Assembly (NCBI RefSeq): GCF_030063475.1
Contig: NZ_JASIRT010000005.1
Span: 124,001-188,000, forward strand
Source: Roseomonas sp. E05
GTDB lineage: Bacteria > Pseudomonadota > Alphaproteobacteria > Acetobacterales > Acetobacteraceae
DNA: 64,000 nucleotides
Direction of reading: 5' to 3'
The position numbers and the translations under genes are program-made. Positions 26,737-34,982 of this stretch are shown here, one piece after another; the stretch's first letter is position 1; the number at the start of each line of letters is the position of its first letter. The notes under the pieces were generated by a model, which was given only the letters and a program-made list of their open reading frames with translations, ran no database searches and had not been told where the DNA came from.

Positions 26737-27537
26737 ATGACGATGTCGCCCCCGCCCGGCCGGCGGACCCTGCTGCGGCTGGCAGGCCTCGCGCCGCTGG
26801 CCCTGGCGGCGCGCGGCGCCGGTGCCCAGGCTCCCCTCGCCCGCCCGGCCCTGCCGCAATGCCGCGCCGGCACGCTGCACCTCACCATCGACACCGGCTG
26901 GGGCCGCGAGGCGGAGATGATCGCCGCCGCCCTGCAACGGCGCGAGGTGCGCGCCACCCTCTTCCTGGCCAATGAGCCGACCGCCCGCGGCGACACCAGC
27001 CTCGGCCCCGCCTGGGCCGGTTTCTGGCGCGCCCGCGCCGCCGAGGGCCATGCCTTCGCCAGCCACACCTGGCGCCACTGGTACTTCACCGGCGATGCCG
27101 GCCCCGGCCGCGTCCGCTACGTCAACCGCCGCGGCAAGGGCGCCGAGATGCTGGGCGCCGACGGCATGCGGGCCGAGCTGACGCGGCCGATCGCGGCGCT
27201 GCGCGCCATCGCGCCGGAAGCGAAGGTGCTGCCGCTCTGGCGCGCCCCGGGCGGCCACACCACGCCCAACGCGCTGCGCCTCGCCGCCGCCGCCGGCTTC
27301 CACCACCAGGGCTGGACCGCCAACGGCTTCCTGGGCGACGAGCTGAGCAGCGCCACCCACCCGAACGACCGCCTGCTCGCCCAGGCGCTCGCCCGCGTGC
27401 GGGATGGCGAGGTGCTGCTCATGCACTGGGGCGTGCGCAGCCGGCGCGAGCCCTTCGGGCTGGTCTTCGAGGATCTTCTGGCCGGGTTGCAGGCGAAGGG
27501 CTTCTGCTTCGCCCTGCTGCCCGCGCAGGACGCCTGA
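26737..27537 (+). CDS. Exported polysaccharide-deacetylase-family protein with altered motif 1
   Basis: 266 residues. The N-terminus is an arginine-rich export signal (GRRTLLRLAGLAPLALAARGAGA). A NodB-homology domain follows. Motif 1, normally TFDDG, is TIDTG (residues 50-54), keeping the first Asp (D52, usual catalytic base) but replacing the second, metal-binding Asp by Thr. Motif 2 is intact as SHTWRH (H110, H114). Such enzymes remove N- or O-acetyl groups from surface or cell-wall glycans. The change may mean altered metal binding or a non-glycan substrate. Second gene of the 25762-29112 run. Confidence 0.78.
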   Translation: MTMSPPPGRRTLLRLAGLAPLALAARGAGAQAPLARPALPQCRAGTLHLTIDTGWGREAEMIAAALQRREVRATLFLANEPTARGDTSLGPAWAGFWRARAAEGHAFASHTWRHWYFTGDAGPGRVRYVNRRGKGAEMLGADGMRAELTRPIAALRAIAPEAKVLPLWRAPGGHTTPNALRLAAAAGFHHQGWTANGFLGDELSSATHPNDRLLAQALARVRDGEVLLMHWGVRSRREPFGLVFEDLLAGLQAKGFCFALLPAQDA

Positions 27538-27556
27538 GAGTGGAGGGGGGCAGGCC

Positions 27557-28504
27557 ATGATCGGGGCGCTGCAGGACGGTTGGAACAGCCTCAACGGCTG
27601 GATCTTCGAGACGCTGGTGCAGCCGGCGCTCTACGCCGCCGGCCTGATGGAATGGGCGGAGGACGCCTTCGACTGGATCGACTTCGCCCTGTTCGGGCTG
27701 GTGCAGGTCCTCGTCGTCTATGCCGTCTGCCGCCCGCTGGAGGCCTGGCGCCCGGTGGAGCCGCGCACCGATGGGGGCAGCATCCGCACCGACATCCTCT
27801 ACACCCTGCTGACGCGGCTCGGCCTGCTGCCGCTGCTCGCCTTCCTCCTCTTCGCCTCGCTGGAGTCGCGCCTCTCGGGCCTGGTCGCCAGCAGCGGCTG
27901 GGTGCCGCCGACGCTGGAGACGCTCTTCCCCACCCTGCGCGACGCGCCGCTGCTGGCGCTGGCCGTCTACATCGCCGTGCTCGACTTCGGCGAGTACTGG
28001 CGCCATCGCTTGCAACACCGCTTCGACTGGTGGTGGGCGCTGCACTCCATCCACCATGCCCAGCGTCAGATGACCTTCTGGACCGACGACCGCAACCACA
28101 TCCTGGACGACCTGCTCGGCGCCGTCTGGTTCGGCGGGCTGGCGCTGCTGATCGGCGTGCCGCCGGGGCAGTTCCCCATCGTCGTCGTCGTGCTGCGCGT
28201 GGCCGAGGCGATGAGCCACGCCAATGTCCGCCTCTCCTTCGGGCGCCTCGGCGAGCGGCTGCTGGTCTCGCCGCGCTTCCACCGGCTGCATCACAGCCGC
28301 CTCGGCTCCGGCCGGCTCGGCAGGAACTACGCCGTGCTGCTGCCGGTCTGGGACTGGGTCTTCGGCACCGCTGACTTCCGCCGCGACCTCTTCCCCGCCA
28401 CCGGCGACAAGCGCCTGCCGGAGGAACTGGCCAGTGGCGGCTGGCTGCGCCAGCAATGGGCCGGGCTGCGCCAGCTCGGCCTGACACTGGTGCGACGCCC
28501 ATGA
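27557..28504 (+). CDS. Sterol desaturase / fatty acid hydroxylase family membrane protein
   Basis: 315 residues, start ATG 27557 behind GGAGGGGGG. It has four or five membrane helices and the histidine clusters of the diiron fatty-acid-hydroxylase superfamily: HRLQH, HSIHH and, near the C-terminus, HRLHHS, with a further His in MSHANVR. These enzymes insert oxygen into lipids or carotenoids at the membrane. The substrate is not identifiable. It overlaps the DUF938 gene by 4 bp (ATGA). Confidence 0.87.
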   Translation: MIGALQDGWNSLNGWIFETLVQPALYAAGLMEWAEDAFDWIDFALFGLVQVLVVYAVCRPLEAWRPVEPRTDGGSIRTDILYTLLTRLGLLPLLAFLLFASLESRLSGLVASSGWVPPTLETLFPTLRDAPLLALAVYIAVLDFGEYWRHRLQHRFDWWWALHSIHHAQRQMTFWTDDRNHILDDLLGAVWFGGLALLIGVPPGQFPIVVVVLRVAEAMSHANVRLSFGRLGERLLVSPRFHRLHHSRLGSGRLGRNYAVLLPVWDWVFGTADFRRDLFPATGDKRLPEELASGGWLRQQWAGLRQLGLTLVRRP

Positions 28505-29112
28505 GCAGCGCCGGCCCCCGCCGCTCCGCCCCCGCCGCGCTGCGCAACCGCGGCCCCATCCTGGAGGTGCTGCGCGAGCAGCTCGGCGACTCCGGCCTGC
28601 TGCTGGAGGTGGCCAGCGGCACCGGCGAGCACGCCCTGCACATCGCCGCCGCCCTGCGCGGCTGGATCATCCAGCCAAGCGACCCCGACCCCTCCGCGCG
28701 CGCCAGCATCGACGCCTGGGCACAGGAGGCCGAGCTGCCCAACCTGCTCCCGGCGCTGGCGCTTGACGCCTCGGCCGCGGAATGGCCGATCGCGGCGGCG
28801 GATGCGGTGCTCTGCATCAACATGATCCATATCGCGCCCTGGCATGCGACGCTCGGCCTGCTGGCCGGCGCGGCGCGGATCCTGCCCGCCGGCGCGCCGC
28901 TGGTGCTCTATGGCCCCTACCGCCAGCAGGACGTGCCGCTGGCCGAAAGCAACGCGGAATTCGACCGCAGCCTGCGCGAGCGCAACCCGGAATGGGGCCT
29001 GCGCGAGCTTGAGACCGTGACGGAAGCAGCCCGCGCCGCCGGCTTCACCGCAGGGCCGGTGGTGCCGATGCCGGCCAACAACCTCACCGTGGTGTTCCGC
29101 CGGCAGGGGTGA
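28501..29112 (+). CDS. DUF938 SAM-dependent methyltransferase-like protein
   Basis: 203 residues. The class I methyltransferase fold is visible: RNRGPILEVLRE, motif I LLEVASGTGEHALHIA, WIIQPSDPD, INMIHIAPW and LVLYGPYRQQD. This matches the DUF938 family (METTL26-like), whose substrate is not established. It ends a four-gene operon and is followed by a repeat arm. Confidence 0.85.
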   Translation: MSSAGPRRSAPAALRNRGPILEVLREQLGDSGLLLEVASGTGEHALHIAAALRGWIIQPSDPDPSARASIDAWAQEAELPNLLPALALDASAAEWPIAAADAVLCINMIHIAPWHATLGLLAGAARILPAGAPLVLYGPYRQQDVPLAESNAEFDRSLRERNPEWGLRELETVTEAARAAGFTAGPVVPMPANNLTVVFRRQG

Positions 29113-29133
29113 AGAAGGCCCGGGTGAAAAAGG

Positions 29134-29176
29134 TCAGGGGAAGGAATTCCCCCGAACCCCCATCTTCTTTCCTCGG
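29134..29176 (+). repeat. Intergenic repeat, left-type arm
   Basis: CAGGGGAAGGAATTCCCCC followed by GAACCCCCATCTTCTTTCC, 21 bp behind the DUF938 stop and between convergent genes. No right arm is present before the P450 gene end. Confidence 0.8.
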
Positions 29177-29187
29177 GTTCAGGAAGC

Positions 29188-30453
29188 TCAGGCCACAGGC
29201 AGCGGCGCCTTGCCGCGCACCCGGCTCATGATGAAGCCGCTGGCCGGCGACGCCGGCATCCGCGCCAGGCTGACACTGAGGTCCTGCGGCGGCACCTCGA
29301 AGCGCATCTCGCGGCAGAGCAGCCGCACCACCTGCTTGAGGATCACGATGGTGATCCACTCGCCAGGGCAGCGATGGCCCTGCAGGAAGTCCCCCGCCCC
29401 CTGCGGGATCAGCGTGTAGGGGTCGCCCGGCCAATCGCGGAAACGCTCGGGCCGGAACTGCTCGGGCTCCGGCCAGAGGCGGGCGTCGTGATTGGTGCCG
29501 TAGAGGTCGAGCAGCACCCACTCGCCCTCCGCGAAGGCATGCCCGGACCATTCGAACGGCCTGCGCGCCCGGCCGCCGATGACCGGGAAGAAGGGATAGA
29601 AGCGCCGCACCTCCTGCACGAAGGGCTCCAGATCCGCCTCATCGCCATCCGCGAAGCGGGCACGCCATTCCGGGTGCTCATGCAGCGCCAGCGCGACGAA
29701 GGCGATGAAGCGGTTGACGGCCAGGAGGGGGCGCAACAGGTTGATCAACTCCACCGCCGCCACCGTGCTGTCCAGCAGGCGGCCATCCGGGTCGGCATGC
29801 GCCGCGATCACCGCCAGCGGCGAACCCGCCGGCGCCCTTTCCTCCCCGGCGCGGACCCGCTCGACCAGCCGCCGCATGCGCCCTTCGGTACGCTGCCGCA
29901 GGCCGAGCGCCACCAGCGCCCCGGGGCCGACGCTGCCCGCATTCTCCACCATGGCCGCCAGTTCACGCGTCAGCTCCGGCGCCTCCTCGTCCGGCAGCGG
30001 CACGCCGCACCAGTCGCAGGCGGCGCGGGTGAGGACTTCCCCCGAGGCCGGCAGCAGCGCCACCTCCCCCTGCTCCTCCCAGCGCGCCACGGCCTCGCGC
30101 CAGCGCCGCGCCAGCAGCACCTCCATTGCCGCGAGCGCCTCGGGCGTCATCATCCCCATGAACATCCGCTTGCGGTGGCGGTGCGCGGCGCCGTCCAGCC
30201 CCTGCACGCTGCCCTTGTCCTGCAGCAGCCGCAGCGTGATCTGCGGCATCGCCCCCTGCCGGGTGAAGCGGTCGTTGTCATAGAAGATGCGGGCCGCCTC
30301 GGCGCCGCGCATGCAGGTCACCGGCGTCAGCATCATCCGGGCCGTGAACAGGTCGGAGCCCAGCCGGTCGCAGCGGCGGGAGATGTAGGTGTAGCCCTCC
30401 CGGAGCAGGGCCAGCGAGTCATCCAGGGTGGCTGCGTGGGGAATGTCGGACAT
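29188..30453 (-). CDS. CYP152-type cytochrome P450 (fatty acid peroxygenase)
   Basis: 421 residues. The heme-ligand loop is FLQGHRCPGEW with C362, and the I-helix has the R241-P242 pair in INLLRPLLAVNRFI in place of the usual acid-alcohol pair. Both are hallmarks of H2O2-using CYP152 enzymes (P450 BSbeta, SPalpha, OleT). The B-C region SVQGLDGAAHRHRKRMFM carries Gln84 where OleT decarboxylase has His, which favours alpha/beta-hydroxylation of fatty acids over alkene formation. Length and residue positions agree with characterised members within one or two residues, supporting the ATG at 30453; a longer frame to 30495 is less likely. The protein needs no redox partner, consistent with none nearby. 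Confidence 0.9.
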   Translation of the reverse strand: MSDIPHAATLDDSLALLREGYTYISRRCDRLGSDLFTARMMLTPVTCMRGAEAARIFYDNDRFTRQGAMPQITLRLLQDKGSVQGLDGAAHRHRKRMFMGMMTPEALAAMEVLLARRWREAVARWEEQGEVALLPASGEVLTRAACDWCGVPLPDEEAPELTRELAAMVENAGSVGPGALVALGLRQRTEGRMRRLVERVRAGEERAPAGSPLAVIAAHADPDGRLLDSTVAAVELINLLRPLLAVNRFIAFVALALHEHPEWRARFADGDEADLEPFVQEVRRFYPFFPVIGGRARRPFEWSGHAFAEGEWVLLDLYGTNHDARLWPEPEQFRPERFRDWPGDPYTLIPQGAGDFLQGHRCPGEWITIVILKQVVRLLCREMRFEVPPQDLSVSLARMPASPASGFIMSRVRGKAPLPVA

Positions 30454-30593
30454 CCCGGGCTTCCTGCTGCGGCGGGGGTCGGTCTCGGCAGTCAAACCGG
30501 GATGCGGGCTGTGGAGTTTCCCCCTGGGGCGCGATTCCCCGTCAGCTTTCCTCGCCGGCCTGCCGTGCTAACAGGCCGTCCACCGCTCACAGG

Positions 30594-31493
30594 ATGCCCG
30601 GCATGTCCCTGGTTCCCACCTTCGCCACCGTGCCCAGCTTTCTCGGCGTCCCCTGGGGCGCGCGGGGCGACTTCACCGTCGCCGGCATCCCGCTCGACAT
30701 CGGCACCACCAACCGCGCCGGCGCCCGCTCCGGACCGCAGGCGATCCGCCAGGCCAGCCGGATGCTGGTGGACGGCGCCCACCCCACCCGCTGGATGGAC
30801 CCCGCCACCCTCTCCCTCGTGGATGCAGGCGACTTCCGCATCGCCCTGGGTGACCTGCCCACCAGCCTCCGGCTGATCGAGGAGCAGGCCGCGCCCCTGC
30901 CGCACCTGCTGGCGCTGGGTGGCGAGCACGGCGTCACCCTGCCGCTGCTGCGGGCCCTGTCGAAGCGCCTCTCCGGCCCGCTGGCGCTGGTGCATTTCGA
31001 CGCGCATGTGGACACCTGGCCGGACAATTTCGGCCAGCCGCTCGGCCATGGCTCGGTCTTCTTCCACGCCATCCGCGAGGGGCTGGTGGACCCGCGCCGG
31101 ATGATCCAGGTCGGCATCCGCTCGCCCGTGCAGCGCGAGATCTGGGACTGGACGCTGGACCAGGGCGTGACCGTGCTGAGCGGCCAGGAGGTGCAGGAAC
31201 TCGGCCCCGCCGCCGTGGCCGAGCGCATCCGCGCGACGGTGGAAGGCGCCCCCGCCTATCTCAGCTTCGACATCGACGCGCTGGACCCCGCCTTCGCCCC
31301 CGGCACCGGCACGCCGGAAATCGGCGGACTGGCGAGCTGGCAGGCGCAGGCCATCCTGCGCCGGCTTGACGGCACCGACTTCCGCGGCATGGACATCGTG
31401 GAGGTGGCCCCCGCCTTCGACACGGCCGAGATCACCGCACTGGCGGCGGCGACAGTCGCCTGGGAATACCTGGCGCTGGTGGCGCCGCGGTGA
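30594..31493 (+). CDS. Agmatinase / ureohydrolase family protein
   Basis: 299 residues. Binuclear manganese motifs of the arginase superfamily are intact: GGEHGVT, HFDAHVDTW and SFDIDALDPAFAPGTGTPE. The fold and length match agmatinases (agmatine to putrescine and urea) and guanidinobutyrases, which cannot be separated by eye. It is convergent with an ornithine decarboxylase gene, another putrescine source, which favours a polyamine role. No arginine decarboxylase gene is visible in the window. An alternative start is the ATG at 30603, which has the better-spaced AGGA. Confidence 0.85.
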   Translation: MPGMSLVPTFATVPSFLGVPWGARGDFTVAGIPLDIGTTNRAGARSGPQAIRQASRMLVDGAHPTRWMDPATLSLVDAGDFRIALGDLPTSLRLIEEQAAPLPHLLALGGEHGVTLPLLRALSKRLSGPLALVHFDAHVDTWPDNFGQPLGHGSVFFHAIREGLVDPRRMIQVGIRSPVQREIWDWTLDQGVTVLSGQEVQELGPAAVAERIRATVEGAPAYLSFDIDALDPAFAPGTGTPEIGGLASWQAQAILRRLDGTDFRGMDIVEVAPAFDTAEITALAAATVAWEYLALVAPR

Positions 31494-31500
31494 GAACAAG

Positions 31501-31686
31501 ATCGGGGGAATGAATTCCCCCGGTCAAACCTATAGGTTCGACCCTTCTTCTTTCTGTCAGTTTGAAGCACGGACGGCGCGGGTTCGCGCCGGGGCTGATA
31601 CAGCCCCGGCGACTGCGGCCGCAGCAGGCGCGACCGAGAACGTGCAGAAAAAAGATGGGGGTCTGGGGGAATTCCTTCCCCCAGCC
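31501..31686. repeat. Composite inverted repeat with internal insertion and central hairpin
   Basis: Left arm begins GGGGGAATGAATTCCCCC but is interrupted by about 18 bases holding the palindrome AACCTATAGGTT before CCCTTCTTCTTTCTGTC. Right arm (31643-31686) is regular. The spacer has a 25-base hairpin (31587-31611), GCCGGGGCTG-ATA-CAGCCCCGGC plus a flanking C-G pair. It lies between the convergent agmatinase and ornithine decarboxylase genes. Confidence 0.88.
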
Positions 31687-31690
31687 TTTT

Positions 31691-32929
31691 TCAGGCCGCC
31701 GCCGCGGCCTCCTCGGCATGGCCCGGGGTTTCCAGCAGCGGCTGGTCCCGCACCTCGGCCATCCGGGCGCGGTCGAAGCCGTTGAAGGCCGTGCGCAGGC
31801 AGCCGCCATAGGCGCCGAGCTGCCCGATCTCGATCCAGTCGCCCTCGCGGATGTCCTCGGGCAGCAGGAAAGGACCGCGCATGAAGTCGGCGCTGTCGCA
31901 GGTCGGGCCGAAGAAGGCGAAGGGCCGCAGCGTGTCGCTGGCCCCGCCTTCCGGGCGGATCATCCGCGCGGGGAAGCGGAAGCCCGGCGCGCCGGCATCC
32001 GAGAGGCTGCCATAGACGCCGTCGTTCACGTACAGCACGTCGCCGCGCCGCGCCTCCACCTGCACCACCACCGAGGTGCCGGCGGCCACCAGCGCCCGGC
32101 CCGGCTCGGCCCAGAGGCGGGCGCCGGGCAGGTCGAGCGCCGCGAAGCCCTCCCGGATGGCGGCGAAGTAGTCGCCCAGCGGCGGCGGGGTGACGTCGGG
32201 ATAGGCGACCGGGAAGCCGCCGCCGACGTCGATCACCTCCACCGGCACGCCGGCGCCGCGCACGGCCTCGCCGGCCAGCGCCAGGGCGCGGCCATAGGCG
32301 GCCGGGTCCAGGCACTGCGAGCCGACGTGGAAGCTGAGGCCCAGCCGCACCGCATGCGGCCGCGCCGCCCGCAGCAGCGCCACGGCCTCCTCCAGCGGCG
32401 CGCCGAACTTGCCGGAGAGGTCATAGACCGCCCCGCCCTTCGGCATGGCCAGCCGCACCACCAGGCCGAGATCGGCCGCCCCGCCGGTCTCCTGCAGGAT
32501 CTTCTCCAGCTCCCCGGCGCTGTCGAGCACGAAGTCCCGCACCGCGTGGCGCTCATAGGCCTCGCGGATCGCCGGGCGCGACTTCACGGGATGCATGAAG
32601 TGGATCTGCGCCTTCGGGAACATCTGCCGCACCAGCCGCACCTCGGCCGCCGAGGCGCAGTCGAAGTGCCGCACGCCGCCGGCCCAGAGGGCGCGCAGCA
32701 CGGCGGGCTCCGGGTTGCACTTCACCGCATACAGCACATCCCCCGCGAAGCCGCCAACGAAGCGGCGGGCGGCGGCGGCGAGGGTCGCCGGGCGCAGGCA
32801 GTGCATCGGCTCGGTGGGGCGGTCGGCGGCCACCAGCTCGCTCACGCCCGGCAGCATCAGGGGCGTGCGCGCCGCCTCGGGGCGGCGGCGGACGGGAGCA
32901 ACGGCGGCGCGGGAACGAATCGGGGCCAT
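31691..32929 (-). CDS. Ornithine decarboxylase-type PLP enzyme (fold III)
   Basis: 412 residues. Alanine-racemase-fold decarboxylase features are YAVKCNP (PLP lysine), HVGSQ, VIDVGGGFP, AEPGRALVA and FGPTCDSADFM with the active-site Cys. These match ornithine/lysine decarboxylases that yield putrescine or cadaverine. Diaminopimelate decarboxylase is less likely because the sequence has the ODC-type C-P-T-C-D-S-x-D segment. The ATG at 32929 is used; a TTG at 32944 is possible. No strong Shine-Dalgarno is seen, which fits control by the structured leader upstream (32930-33212), where a short ORF and alternative hairpins are found. Confidence 0.88.
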   Translation of the reverse strand: MAPIRSRAAVAPVRRRPEAARTPLMLPGVSELVAADRPTEPMHCLRPATLAAAARRFVGGFAGDVLYAVKCNPEPAVLRALWAGGVRHFDCASAAEVRLVRQMFPKAQIHFMHPVKSRPAIREAYERHAVRDFVLDSAGELEKILQETGGAADLGLVVRLAMPKGGAVYDLSGKFGAPLEEAVALLRAARPHAVRLGLSFHVGSQCLDPAAYGRALALAGEAVRGAGVPVEVIDVGGGFPVAYPDVTPPPLGDYFAAIREGFAALDLPGARLWAEPGRALVAAGTSVVVQVEARRGDVLYVNDGVYGSLSDAGAPGFRFPARMIRPEGGASDTLRPFAFFGPTCDSADFMRGPFLLPEDIREGDWIEIGQLGAYGGCLRTAFNGFDRARMAEVRDQPLLETPGHAEEAAAAA

Positions 32930-33008
32930 GGGCAGAACTCGCAACGTCGCAGGAGGGGTGCGGCGGCCTGGCCGGAGGGGCGCAGGGCAGCGTGGAGGAG
33001 GGCGGAAG

Positions 33009-33040
33009 GGGCCGAGGGCCCGGCGCGTCAGGCGCCCGGG
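33009..33040 (-). promoter_or_regulatory. Competing hairpins directly after the leader ORF
   Basis: Stem A pairs CCCGGCGC with GCG(c)CCGGG (33019-33040, one bulged base, 5-base loop) and begins 4 bases past the leader stop. Stem B pairs GGGCC with GGCCC (33009-33021). The two share 33019-33021 and cannot form together, a pattern seen in attenuation switches. Confidence 0.45.
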
Positions 33041-33044
33041 CGTG

Positions 33045-33095
33045 TCAGGCGATGTTGCGATGGCATGGCATCGCCACGTGGCGGACAGCGAACAT
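33045..33095 (-). CDS. Candidate 16-residue leader peptide of the ornithine decarboxylase gene
   Basis: The ORF reads MFAVRHVAMPCHRNIA and stops at TGA 33045-33047. AAGGGAAA lies 7-14 bases before its ATG, a good ribosome-binding site, unlike the decarboxylase itself. It ends 4 bases before a strong hairpin. Leader peptides of this kind (SpeFL in enterobacteria) sense ornithine while being translated. The HRN triplet also occurs in SpeFL, but a match this short may be chance. Translation is not proven. Confidence 0.4.
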   Translation of the reverse strand: MFAVRHVAMPCHRNIA

Positions 33096-33337
33096 AGCCG
33101 TTTCCCTTAAGGACGCCGGCCCATGGGTGGCCGGCTCGACCGAAAAGGACGCGTTACGTCGTTGCTGTGCCCTCCTCGGGCTCACGGCACGTGCGATTGC
33201 GTCGTCGATGTCTATATAGGGGAGCGCGCCGGAAAAATCACGGGCAGAGAGGGCGCAGGGCTTGCATTTTGCCGGCCTCGGCATGGCGCCGGACGCATAG
33301 GGACCGGCACGCCCCTCCCCCGGCAGGAAGGCAGGTG

Positions 33338-34792
33338 TCAGCCGCCGGGCAGCGTCCTCAGCTCCGCCGAGACCGTGGCCTCGGCAGTCCCGAGCACCGT
33401 CAGCGCGTCCGCCTCCGGCACCACCTGCTCCAGCCGCAGGCTGGGCCGCGAGAGCGTCAGGCGGACGCCGCCGGTCCGGGCTGGGTCGGAGAGCGTCCGT
33501 TGCAGCGCCTTCAGGGCATCGGCCATGCCCTGCCGCAGGTCATAGACCGCGATTTCGGCGATTCGCGCCCGGATCTGCGCTTCGAAGGCCAGCGTCGCCG
33601 CCGACCAGAGCAGGCTGTCCACGTCCCGCGCGAAGCGGATCTCGGCGAGGCGGATGCGGGTGCCGCCCCGCTCCACCACCGGCCGGGCGGAGAGGGTGAC
33701 CCGTCCGGAGGTGTCGAACAGTGTCCCCGGCAGATCGACGGTGAAGCGGATGGCCGCCACCACTGCCGGCGCGCTCGGATAGAGGAAGATTTCCTGGATG
33801 CGCAGCCTGCCCTGCTGTCCGGCGACCTCGAAGGGGATGTCCCGCCTGCCGAACTGCTCCATCAGCCAGTCGCGGATCATGTCGTAGCCGGCGCGGATGG
33901 GGATGGATAGCTGCAGCCGCCCGTTCCGGTCCGGCACCCGGCGCAGCGGCGGCAGCGGGCCGGCGGGAGGCATCCCGCCGCCGGTGGCGGAAACCGCCGT
34001 GCGCGCCTGCAGCGCCAAGCCAAGGCGGAGGCGGTCCTGCTCCACCGCGAGGCCGGAGAGGCCGAGCGACAGCGGATGCACCAGCACATGCAGCGGCGGC
34101 GCGGCCGGGAGCTGCACGGGGATGTCGTAGTTGCGCCACGCCTCCTGCATCTGCCGCCGGATCGCGTCGCAGGGCATCGCCTCGCGGAGCAGCCGCGGCA
34201 GGTCGCGCAGCGCCGCGTCCACCCGCCCCCTCACCCGCTCCTCCACATTGACCCAGACGCCGCCGATCACCTCCAGCCGGGGGGATTTGGTCCACTGGTA
34301 AGCCACGTCCAGCCCGACCGTGGGGCACCAGTTCTCGTCGAGGGACAAGGCAAGGTCGGCCTGCACGTCGGCGGCGGCGTCGAAGTTCTTGGCGCCCAGC
34401 GCCAGCAGCTCGGCAAGCCCGCCGCTCAGCCCCGCATCGCCGTTCACCACCAGGCTCGTGGTCACGCGCAGGTCGCCATCCTCCGCGCGGGAGAGCGTGA
34501 TGCCGCGGGTGCGGCGGACAGTGTAGCGATAGCGCGTGCCCTCGGCCTCGCCGGCATCGCTGAAGGCCTCGGGCAGGAGGCGCCCGGCGGTGTCATGAAT
34601 GAGCGCGAAGGGCACGTCCAGCGGCAGCGCCACCCCGCTCTCGCGCGCCGGCAGGGCGAGCCGGCTGGCCCGCCGCTCCGGCGCCTGCGAGAGCAGCAGG
34701 TCATGCCCCTGATACCACCGCACCCCCAGCCAGGCCGGACCTGCGGCCAGCAGGAGGATCGCCGCCAGGGCCCATGCGCCACGCCTTCCCAA
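33338..34792 (-). CDS. DUF4403 family protein
   Basis: 484 residues with one N-terminal hydrophobic segment (MGRRGAWALAAILLLAAGPAWLG), so exported or membrane-anchored with a large periplasmic part. The two-fold layout (LPLDVPFALIHDTAG..., RGITLSRAEDGDLRVTTSL..., LHVLVHPLSLGLSGLAVEQDRLRLGLALQART, LPPLRRVPDRNGRLQLSIPI, EVAGQQGRLRIQEIFLYPS) is that of the DUF4403 proteins, of unknown function and thought to have a lipid-binding-like beta fold. It stands alone, divergent from the M81 peptidase. Confidence 0.8.
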   Translation of the reverse strand: MGRRGAWALAAILLLAAGPAWLGVRWYQGHDLLLSQAPERRASRLALPARESGVALPLDVPFALIHDTAGRLLPEAFSDAGEAEGTRYRYTVRRTRGITLSRAEDGDLRVTTSLVVNGDAGLSGGLAELLALGAKNFDAAADVQADLALSLDENWCPTVGLDVAYQWTKSPRLEVIGGVWVNVEERVRGRVDAALRDLPRLLREAMPCDAIRRQMQEAWRNYDIPVQLPAAPPLHVLVHPLSLGLSGLAVEQDRLRLGLALQARTAVSATGGGMPPAGPLPPLRRVPDRNGRLQLSIPIRAGYDMIRDWLMEQFGRRDIPFEVAGQQGRLRIQEIFLYPSAPAVVAAIRFTVDLPGTLFDTSGRVTLSARPVVERGGTRIRLAEIRFARDVDSLLWSAATLAFEAQIRARIAEIAVYDLRQGMADALKALQRTLSDPARTGGVRLTLSRPSLRLEQVVPEADALTVLGTAEATVSAELRTLPGG

Positions 34793-34982
34793 CCGCTGCT
34801 CCCTTCATGCTGCCGCGGCCGGTAGAACCGCACGAACCCCGGGAACGTTGCCTGCGGCGGCGGTCCTGCCCGCCTTGGCCGCCCGGCCTCCCCGGCCTAG
34901 TCTTCCCCCTCCTGCCCCCGGAACGGGCCTCGCCGCTCCGCGCGGCAGCGCAGCAGAACGCCTCCGGCGTCGCAGGGGACTG

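Larger units (their letters stand above)
32930..33212 (-). promoter_or_regulatory. Long structured leader of the ornithine decarboxylase gene
   Basis: About 280 bases lie between a TATATA box-like element (33212-33217, minus strand) and the decarboxylase start, with a short ORF (33045-33095) and two competing hairpins (33009-33040). In alphaproteobacteria, ornithine decarboxylase genes are known to have a conserved leader called the speF motif (Rfam RF00518). This region is the right position and size for it, but that identity has not been tested. The rest of the 33096-33337 gap shows no other gene that could be supported. Confidence 0.5.

Noticed and set aside
31691-32929. The fold-III decarboxylase as diaminopimelate decarboxylase (lysA)
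   Set aside because: The FGPTCDSADFM segment and the neighbouring agmatinase-type gene fit ornithine/lysine decarboxylases, and no lysine-biosynthesis gene is adjacent.
33045-33284. A 79-codon minus-strand ORF upstream of the ornithine decarboxylase
   Set aside because: It starts upstream of the TATATA-like element and lacks a ribosome-binding site; only its last 16 codons, which have their own good site, are kept as a leader-peptide candidate.
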